DNA from: Muribaculaceae bacterium
GTDB lineage: Bacteria > Bacteroidota > Bacteroidia > Bacteroidales > Muribaculaceae
Length of the DNA: 7,992 bases
Reading direction: 5' to 3'
Assembly: GCA_029052265.1 (NCBI GenBank)
Contig: JAIDJJ010000140.1
Coordinates: 1-7,992, forward strand
How positions within the stretch are numbered: position 1 is the first letter of the stretch; each line of letters begins with the position of its first letter. A program made the translations under genes and the position numbers. This document shows, one piece after another, positions 1 through 5,221 of the stretch. The notes beneath the pieces were generated by a model. The model saw only the letters and a list, made by a program, of their open reading frames with translations. It did not search any database and was not told the DNA's origin.

Positions 1-52
1 TAGAGCTCCACGCGTTAGATCGTCGTCAGCGTCAGATGTTTATAATCGACAT
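1..52 (+). other. Probable Illumina/Nextera adapter remnant, not genomic
   Basis: Bases 20-52 match the 33-base Nextera Read-1 adapter (ending in the Tn5 mosaic end) at 28 positions without gaps. Bases 1-11 match the last 11 bases of the P5 oligo at 8 positions. The 8 bases between them (12-19, GCGTTAGA) have exactly the length of an i5 index. All eight mismatches are G/T or A/C exchanges, the confusion pattern of four-colour Illumina base calling. Frame 3 reads RRQRQMFIID, close to RRQRQMCIRD, the translation of the clean adapter. The orientation (P5, index, Read 1, insert) is that of a library end. The adapter sequences are recalled from general knowledge; the match itself was counted directly. 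Confidence 0.85.
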
Positions 53-263
53 GCATAGATAGTTTTTTTGTGTTTCCCAAATACGATGGAAAACCACTGA
101 TTTTATCCCTGCAAAATTAATAAATCGTATCAAGATAGAAAAATTATAGCGTCTAAATTAATGGAACAACCGGAAATATTTACGGATTAATGTAAAAATT
201 ATAGGGTTTAGTTTAACTATTTGGGTAAAAATATTTACTTTTGCGCCATAAAAGTACAGACTC
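53..263. other. Intergenic region upstream of the first gene
   Basis: This stretch is A/T-rich and has no open frame of useful length. A 9-codon frame at 161-190 lies upstream of the promoter and is not credible. It contains the rightward promoter at 212-243 and, on the minus strand, an isolated TAATTTTG (119-112) that matches the Bacteroidota -7 box but has no convincing -33 partner. If that box is real it would drive a leftward gene lost at the contig edge. No RNA gene or riboswitch fold was recognised. Confidence 0.6.
212..243 (+). promoter_or_regulatory. Putative Bacteroidota-type promoter of the 124-aa gene
   Basis: TACTTTTG at 236-243 is a perfect TAnnTTTG -7 box. The best -33 candidate is TTTA at 212-215, 20 bp upstream, one base off TTTG. 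A better TTTG at 220-223 is only 12 bp away, which is too close. Transcription would start near 247-250 and leave a leader of about 15 nt before the ATG at 264. Confidence 0.5.
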
Positions 264-638
264 ATGGAACCAATATTAAAAAATCTGGAAAACGATCCTG
301 ATGGGATGGCAACCTACGAATATATCGTCAACAATGTAGACACAATTGGCGAAATGATGCCGGACCTGATAGATAACCTCAAGAGAGTGGATTGCTCCGG
401 GCAATTTCTGTCAAGCACAGCCCGCTTTTTGAATGCAGTCGACCACGACACCTTTTCAGTCTGGATCCCGATGCTCATTGAGGCAGCCATAGGGAAGGAC
501 CGGGAGCGTCGTTACATCGGTTCGCTTCTTGAAGCCGTATGGGGCTCTGATTATAAGGAGCGGGCAGAAGAGCTCAAGAAGACCGACGATAATTTCCGCA
601 GGATCTATAAAAGGATCTATCCGGCGTCCGTTCTTTGA
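264..638 (+). CDS. Uncharacterised small helical protein (124 aa)
   Basis: I do not recognise a family. The protein is soluble-looking, with no signal peptide, membrane segment or cysteine cluster (one Cys, in VDCSG near residue 44). The N-terminal half is acidic and the last 40 residues are rich in Lys, Arg and Glu. The pattern of hydrophobic residues suggests a bundle of helices throughout, for instance the stretches around IGEMMPDLIDNL and IPMLIEAA. It ends in a short repeat, RIYKRIY, encoded by two copies of GGATCTAT at 601-608 and 613-620. The ATG at 264 sits just after a good -7 promoter box and has no Shine-Dalgarno, as is usual in Bacteroidota. The isomerase gene begins 48 bp downstream with no terminator between them, so the two are probably co-transcribed. 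That the frame is coding is likely; the function is unknown. Confidence 0.75.
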   Translation: MEPILKNLENDPDGMATYEYIVNNVDTIGEMMPDLIDNLKRVDCSGQFLSSTARFLNAVDHDTFSVWIPMLIEAAIGKDRERRYIGSLLEAVWGSDYKERAEELKKTDDNFRRIYKRIYPASVL

Positions 639-686
639 TGTGGAATTAGGCATTACGGACTTGAGAATGATTGAAACGATAATTTG

Positions 687-1532
687 ATGAAAAGAATAAT
701 TACAGCGGCTGCTTCATTATATTTGGGTGCGGTGGCTGCTTTTACACAGACAAAAATGGAAGAGTTGAATCCTGTTGACCCGGCAGATGCGCTCGTAGAG
801 CTCAGCACTACAATGGGCGACATAACAGTCGAACTCTATAACGACACTCCGTTGCATAGAGATAATTTCTTGAAACTTGTGGGTGAGGGTTATTATGACG
901 GAGTTTTGTTTCATCGTGTCATTGACCAGTTTATGGTCCAGACCGGGGATCCTAATTCTAAAGATGCACCGGCGGGTGCACGTCTCGGAAGCGGCGACCC
1001 AAGCTACACGATTGAAGCAGAGATCGTGTATCCGCGCCACTACCACAAGTATGGAGCTCTGGCGGCTGCCCGTACCGGCGACGCCATGAATCCGGAGAAG
1101 CGTTCTTCCGGTTCTCAGTTTTATATAGTCACCGGTACAAAATTCACGGAGCGTCAGCTTGAGGTGGCAGACATGAAGAAGCGGACAAAAGCACTTCAGG
1201 ACTATTTCCAGAAGCTTGCATATGAGCATCGCGATTCCATCCAGGCTTTGCAACAGGCGGGGGATCATGAGCGGCTTGAGGCTTTGCGGCAGCAGCTTAT
1301 AAAAGAGACTGAGGAAAAAGTGGGTGCTGAGACTCTCCCGGAAAATATAAAGGCGGATTATGCCACAATTGGAGGCACCCCGCATCTTGACGGAGGATAT
1401 ACGGTGTTTGGCGAAGTGATCAAAGGCATGGATGTGGTGGAAAAGATCCAGAAGGCTGAGACCGACGCAGCCGACCGTCCCAAGGAAGACATACGGATAG
1501 TGTCAGCCAAAATCGTGAAGAAAAACAATTGA
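687..1532 (+). CDS. Cyclophilin-type peptidyl-prolyl cis-trans isomerase, exported
   Basis: The enzyme catalyses cis-trans isomerisation of X-Pro bonds and probably assists protein folding in the periplasm. Residues 1-20 look like a Sec signal peptide (MKR, then a hydrophobic stretch ending AVAAFT); no lipobox Cys is present. The cyclophilin fold covers about residues 36-154 and 229-277. FHRVI (75-79) holds the catalytic Arg77, and FMVQTGDP (82-89) and GSQFYIV (142-148) are the other signature blocks. The fold resumes at GGYTVFGEVIKGMDVV (236-251). Between the two parts lies a highly charged, probably helical insertion of about 75 residues (155-229), which brings the total to 281 aa, well above the roughly 165-190 aa of a minimal cyclophilin. 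The ATG at 687 is preferred; an in-frame TTG directly before it (684) would add only one residue. The gene follows the 124-aa gene by 48 bp. Confidence 0.92.
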   Translation: MKRIITAAASLYLGAVAAFTQTKMEELNPVDPADALVELSTTMGDITVELYNDTPLHRDNFLKLVGEGYYDGVLFHRVIDQFMVQTGDPNSKDAPAGARLGSGDPSYTIEAEIVYPRHYHKYGALAAARTGDAMNPEKRSSGSQFYIVTGTKFTERQLEVADMKKRTKALQDYFQKLAYEHRDSIQALQQAGDHERLEALRQQLIKETEEKVGAETLPENIKADYATIGGTPHLDGGYTVFGEVIKGMDVVEKIQKAETDAADRPKEDIRIVSAKIVKKNN

Positions 1533-1702
1533 TACAGTTTTTTTAACACAAATCAAAAAATTAAAATGCGTTAAAATTTGTTGTTTGACATTTATTTGTT
1601 AATTTTGACGCGTAAATATGCAACCATGACGGCAGCAGGCTGCAATCTACGGCATCAGTGTGATTGTTTAGTCTCTGCCAGAACAAAATCTACCTGTCAG
1701 CT
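1533..1702. other. Regulatory gap between the isomerase and DUF349 genes
   Basis: The gap is very A/T-rich up to 1607, then mixed. It holds a direct repeat of TTAAAAT (1561-1567 and 1571-1577, exactly 10 bp apart), the promoter at 1577-1607 and two tiny frames leading into the DUF349 start. After the isomerase stop there is only a weak A/T stem (1521-1526 with 1537-1542) followed by a few T residues, so no firm terminator can be called there. Confidence 0.6.
1577..1607 (+). promoter_or_regulatory. Bacteroidota-type promoter of the DUF349 gene
   Basis: TTTG at 1577-1580 and TAATTTTG at 1600-1607 match both halves of the Bacteroidota housekeeping promoter, with a 19-bp spacer. This is the best promoter in the window. 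Transcription should start near 1611-1614, about 90 nt before the DUF349 ATG. A TTAAAAT repeat in helical phase lies just upstream and touches the -33 element; it may act as an A-tract enhancer or an operator. Confidence 0.75.
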
Positions 1703-1706
1703 ATGA
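1626..1706 (+). CDS. Possible 26-codon leader peptide, Cys-rich
   Basis: This frame starts about 12-15 nt after the predicted transcription start. It encodes 26 residues with four Cys (6, 12, 14 and 24, including a CDC motif). Its stop overlaps the DUF349 start as ATGA (1703-1706). A still smaller frame, ATG-CAA-CCA-TGA at 1618-1629, ends in the same type of ATGA overlap at 1626. Such overlaps are typical of translational coupling, so this could be a leader peptide controlling the DUF349 gene. Two overlaps could also arise by chance in so short a region, and no attenuator hairpin is evident. Confidence 0.25.
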   Translation: MTAAGCNLRHQCDCLVSARTKSTCQL

Positions 1707-3712
1707 ATGAGCTTGATAAGCTGTCGCCTTCCGGCGACGAACTTACACGAGTAGACGTCGAGGCAAATGCTGTGGCGTCGAAGTCAGAGGCATCTTCTGA
1801 AGCGGAAAATGCCGAGAGAGAAAATATATGTGCCTGTGAGTCTTCTTCCGTACCAGGGGAATGTGCCTGCGAGACAATGACGGAAGAGGAAGATAAGACC
1901 GGGAGTGTATGCCCCGGAGAGGAATCGGAGGTTATTGCTTTGGAGGAGTCTTCCGACAAGAGCAATGCAGTGAAGGAGCAACCGGTTGCCGGCTATCACA
2001 AAATGTCGAAGCCGGAGTTGGTAGAGGCTCTCGGATCAATAATCGCCGCAGACAATATGGAAGCACATAAAGAGGTGGCAGCTATCAAACAAGCTTTCTA
2101 TACATTACATAACCGGCAGATCGCCGAAGAACTTGAGGCGTTTGTGGGTGCGGGCAATGATCCGGAAGCCTTTTCGGCTACTCCGGATGAGAATGAGACC
2201 CGGTTTAAGGATCTTCTCGCAGATTTCCGTGAGAAACGCAACGCTTTCATGGAGAAAAAAGAGGAGGAATGCCGTAAAAACCTTGAAGAAAAGAATCGTA
2301 TCGTCTCTGAATTGAAAATGCTTGCTGAGGATATTGACAATGTCAACATGCATTTCCAGAAATTCCAACAGCTTCAGCAGGATTTTAAGAATGTAGGTGC
2401 GGTACCTCCAGGCTCTGAAAATGAGGTGTGGAAAACTTATCAGGCGACTGTAGAGCAATTTTATGACCGCCTCAAAATGAACAAAGAGCTTCGTGACCTT
2501 GATTTCAAGAAAAATCTCGAATTGAAGACCATGCTTATCGAAAAGGCGAAGAAACTCACTGAATCGGAAGATGTGGTGGATGCGTTCAGACGTCTGCAGA
2601 CTCTTCATGAACAATGGAGAGAGATCGGACCTGTTGCCCGCGAGATACGTGAGGAGATCTGGAGTCAGTTCAAGGAGGCTTCCACAATCATCAACAAGCG
2701 TCATCAGGATTTCTTTACAGAGCGTAAGGCGAACGAACAGGCGAATGAAGATGCCAAAACAGCGCTTTGTGAGAAAGTGGAGGCTGTGGATTGCTCAACC
2801 TTGAAGAGTTTTGTCGATTGGGATAAGGCTGCAAAAGAAATTATCGAGATTCAAAATGAATGGAAGGGTCTTGGTTTCGCCTCTCGAAAGGTAAACGCAC
2901 AGTTGTTTACACGTTTCCGTAAGGCTTGCGACGATTTCTTTACAGCCAAAGCTGAATATTTCAAGAAGACAAAAGAGCAGTTGAAGGATAATCTTGCCCG
3001 GAAAGAGGCTCTTTGTGAAAAGGCTGAGGCGCTCAAAGACCGTTATGAAGACCGTGCCGCCTACGACGAGGTAGTGGCATTGCAGAAGGAATGGCGCACA
3101 ATCGGAATGGCTCCCAAGAAGCAGGGTGACGAAATCTGGAAACGTTTCTGTGCTGCAGTGGATTCTTTCCATGACGCACGTAAGAAAATCATCAGCGGGC
3201 GCCGTGACGAGGAGTCAGAGAACCTTAAGGTGAAAAAATCGATAATTTCACGTCTTGCAGCAATTTCTGAAGATGCGGAGCGGAAGGATGTCATAGATGA
3301 TATAAGAGAGCTTCAGGCTGAATGGCAAAAGACAGGACATGTTCCTTTCAAACAAAAAGACGCCGTGCAGACAGAATACCGTGCACAGCTTGACCGTCTT
3401 TTCAATGCATTTGACCTCCGCGAATCGCGCCAGCGCCTTCGTCGTTTTGAAGGTGAGGTAAGGAAGATGGAAGGAGATGGAAATAAGCTCGGAAGAGAGC
3501 GCGACAGACTTGTGAGGGCTCTTGAGAACCGCCGTGCAGAACTGAAGACTATTGAAAACAATCTCGGTTTCTTCAATGTCAAGTCTTCTGCGGGCAATTC
3601 CCTCATGAAAGATCTGGAGCGCAGGATAGAGAGAACCAAAGAAGATATAGCGCAGATCCGTGAGAAGATAGCTCTCCTTGACAAGCAGGAAAAAGCATCT
3701 GATGCACAGTAA
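1703..3712 (+). CDS. Five-repeat DUF349 protein with coiled-coil C-terminus (669 aa)
   Basis: The protein is predicted to be cytoplasmic, with no signal peptide or membrane segment. DUF349 is a helical repeat whose molecular role is not established. Residues 1-100 are acidic and probably disordered, with five Cys between 43 and 70 including two CACE motifs. A helical linker follows. Five DUF349 repeats lie at about residues 192-258, 269-338, 351-421, 428-496 and 507-575. Repeats 2-5 carry a core of the form LQ/IQ-x2-W-x3-G (for example LHEQWREIGPV, IQNEWKGLGF, LQKEWRTIGM, LQAEWQKTGH); repeat 1 is degenerate, with LQQDFKNVGAV. The last 80 residues form a charged coiled coil. The start is the ATG at 1703, because an upstream TTG (1664) would add 13 residues with no better initiation signal. 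The gene has its own promoter and a strong terminator, so it is probably monocistronic. Confidence 0.88.
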   Translation: MNELDKLSPSGDELTRVDVEANAVASKSEASSEAENAERENICACESSSVPGECACETMTEEEDKTGSVCPGEESEVIALEESSDKSNAVKEQPVAGYHKMSKPELVEALGSIIAADNMEAHKEVAAIKQAFYTLHNRQIAEELEAFVGAGNDPEAFSATPDENETRFKDLLADFREKRNAFMEKKEEECRKNLEEKNRIVSELKMLAEDIDNVNMHFQKFQQLQQDFKNVGAVPPGSENEVWKTYQATVEQFYDRLKMNKELRDLDFKKNLELKTMLIEKAKKLTESEDVVDAFRRLQTLHEQWREIGPVAREIREEIWSQFKEASTIINKRHQDFFTERKANEQANEDAKTALCEKVEAVDCSTLKSFVDWDKAAKEIIEIQNEWKGLGFASRKVNAQLFTRFRKACDDFFTAKAEYFKKTKEQLKDNLARKEALCEKAEALKDRYEDRAAYDEVVALQKEWRTIGMAPKKQGDEIWKRFCAAVDSFHDARKKIISGRRDEESENLKVKKSIISRLAAISEDAERKDVIDDIRELQAEWQKTGHVPFKQKDAVQTEYRAQLDRLFNAFDLRESRQRLRRFEGEVRKMEGDGNKLGRERDRLVRALENRRAELKTIENNLGFFNVKSSAGNSLMKDLERRIERTKEDIAQIREKIALLDKQEKASDAQ

Positions 3713-3732
3713 GCAACATATTATGGCTAAGG

Positions 3733-3773
3733 GAGGACGACATCATGCAACAAGGTGTCGTCCTCTTTCTTTT
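3733..3773 (+). terminator. Intrinsic terminator of the DUF349 gene
   Basis: GAGGACGACA (3733-3742) pairs perfectly with TGTCGTCCTC (3756-3765). A T-G and a C-G pair extend the stem inward and leave a 9-nt loop (3745-3753). TTTCTTTT follows at 3766-3773. The stem begins 20 bp after the DUF349 stop. Confidence 0.88.
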
Positions 3774-3819
3774 ATGGAATGTAGCTAAATTGTTATATAT
3801 ATATTATGCATTCAATATT

Positions 3820-5070
3820 ATGAAAACTGAAAATAAAGAAGGAAAAAGGGAATTGATTCTTATCAGTATTTCCGGAGCGGACCGTTGTGGTGTGACTACG
3901 GCACTCACAGAAATCCTTGCACGGTATGATGCCGACATTCTCGATATTGGACAGGCGGATATTCACCATACACTCTCACTCGGCATCCTGTTTAAAACCG
4001 ACAGCAGAAGGAGTGGGGAGATCCTTAAGGAATTGCTTTTCAAAACGAGTGATCTGAAGGTGCAGGTCGATTTCAATATTGTTTCTGAGGACGAATACAA
4101 TGAATGGGTCGGAATGCAGGGGAAAAACAGATATATCATCACCATTTTAGGACGAAAGATCACATCCCGGCAGATTTGTGAGACAACGAGGATCATAACA
4201 GATCAGGGACTTAACATAGATTCCATATCACGTCTGACGGGACGTATACCGCTCGACGACGGTGAGCAGCCCGCCACGAAAGCATGTATCGAATTTTCCG
4301 TACGTGGCACTCCGGCGGATCATCTGAAGATGCAGAGTGAGCTCATGCAGCTCTCAAGCAGACTCAATTATGATATTTCCCTTCAGGAGGACAATCTGTA
4401 TCGCCGGTGTCGTCGTCTTATATGCTTTGATATGGATTCCACACTCATACGGACGGAGGTGATAGATGAACTTGCTGACCGTGCCGGAGTAGGGGAGGAG
4501 GTGAGGGCTATCACTGAATCCGCGATGAAGGGTGAGATAGATTTTGAAGAAAGTTTCAAGCGGCGCGTGGCTTTGTTGAAAGGCCTCGATGTGAGCGTTA
4601 TGAAGGAGATCGCTGAGAATCTCCCTATCACCGAAGGCGTCGAAAGGATGATGTCTGTATTGAAAAGGAGTGGATACAAAACTGCGATATTGTCAGGCGG
4701 CTTTACATATTTTGGCAATTATCTTAAGCAGAAGTATAATTTCGATTATGTGTATGCCAATGAATTGGAGATTGGTCCGGATGGAAAACTTACCGGAAGG
4801 TATGTGGGCGATATTGTAGATGGCAAACGCAAGAAAGAATTGTTGAGGCTCCTCGCTCAGGTTGAAAATATCGACATCGCCCAGACTATTGCCGTGGGGG
4901 ATGGTGCCAATGATCTTCCGATGCTGTCGGAAGCAGGATTGGGTATAGCATTCCACGCCAAACCTAAGGTTAAGGCAGAGGCAAGCCAGAGCATATCCAC
5001 CATAGGTCTTGACGGGGTGCTTTATTTTCTTGGTTTCAAAGATTCCTATATCACTCCGCAGAAACCGTGA
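3820..5070 (+). CDS. serB: Phosphoserine phosphatase with N-terminal ACT domains
   Basis: The enzyme hydrolyses O-phospho-L-serine to L-serine and phosphate, the last step of serine biosynthesis, in the cytoplasm. Residues 10-90 and 105-195 look like two ACT-type regulatory modules, as in other long SerB proteins. The HAD phosphatase core follows. DMDST (204-208) holds the nucleophile Asp204 and the acid-base Asp206. SGGF (292-295) is motif II, the Lys-rich DGKRKK (334-339) supplies motif III, and GDGANDLPM (360-368) holds the Mg-binding Asp residues. All key residues are present. The length of 416 aa exceeds E. coli SerB (about 320 aa) because of the extra N-terminal domain. The start is the ATG at 3820. 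An in-frame ATG at 3745 lies in the loop of the upstream terminator, and the 25 hydrophobic residues it would add are a translation artefact. The A/T-rich 45 bp before the start contain only a poor -7 match (TAAATTG, 3786-3792). Confidence 0.95.
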   Translation: MKTENKEGKRELILISISGADRCGVTTALTEILARYDADILDIGQADIHHTLSLGILFKTDSRRSGEILKELLFKTSDLKVQVDFNIVSEDEYNEWVGMQGKNRYIITILGRKITSRQICETTRIITDQGLNIDSISRLTGRIPLDDGEQPATKACIEFSVRGTPADHLKMQSELMQLSSRLNYDISLQEDNLYRRCRRLICFDMDSTLIRTEVIDELADRAGVGEEVRAITESAMKGEIDFEESFKRRVALLKGLDVSVMKEIAENLPITEGVERMMSVLKRSGYKTAILSGGFTYFGNYLKQKYNFDYVYANELEIGPDGKLTGRYVGDIVDGKRKKELLRLLAQVENIDIAQTIAVGDGANDLPMLSEAGLGIAFHAKPKVKAEASQSISTIGLDGVLYFLGFKDSYITPQKP

Positions 5071-5095
5071 TCCCTGATTCTTATTGATGGAAATA

Positions 5096-5130
5096 ACGAC
5101 GGGCTGCCCTTTACGAAGGCAGCCCGTTGT
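5096..5130. terminator. Hairpin terminator between convergent serB and susD
   Basis: ACGGGCTGCC (5099-5108) pairs perfectly with GGCAGCCCGT (5118-5127), and three further outer pairs (one G-T) reach 5096/5130. The loop can close further through TT/AA around TACG, a UNCG-type tetraloop. No long T run follows on the plus strand; on the minus strand the hairpin is followed by TTATTT. It lies 26 bp after the serB stop and 92 bp beyond the susD stop, so it probably serves both genes. Confidence 0.75.
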
Positions 5131-5221
5131 ATTGGAACCTGTAAATCTTCTTTATCCTAAGATTTTAAAAATAGTGTGAATTGGTTATTCTGTCATTGAA
5201 TAATCATGACAGGAGCGTCAA

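Noticed and set aside
15..56. A 13-codon minus-strand frame (and an open plus-strand frame 3-62) at the left edge
   Set aside because: Both fall in the sequence recognised as adapter and cannot be treated as genes.
112..119. Minus-strand TAATTTTG as a divergent promoter
   Set aside because: The -7 box is perfect but no TTTG-like -33 element lies 19-21 bp away, and no leftward gene is visible before the adapter junction.
161..190. A 9-codon frame MEQPEIFTD
   Set aside because: It lies upstream of the promoter at 212-243, has no initiation signal and is of chance length.
717..1385. A 222-codon minus-strand open frame opposite the isomerase
   Set aside because: It is fully antisense to a clear cyclophilin gene, its translation resembles no family, and it has no promoter; it is a shadow of the plus-strand codon use.
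1521..1544. Possible terminator after the isomerase
   Set aside because: The stem is only AAAAAC/GTTTTT with a 10-nt loop, too weak to call; the T run may simply reflect the A/T-rich gap.
1664..1702. N-terminal extension of the DUF349 protein from a TTG
   Set aside because: It would use a rare start with no supporting signal, whereas the ATG at 1703 begins a typical acidic N-terminus.
2105..2704. A 199-codon minus-strand open frame opposite the DUF349 gene
   Set aside because: It is antisense to well-formed DUF349 repeats, and its Leu/Phe-rich translation is what Lys/Glu-rich coding produces on the other strand.
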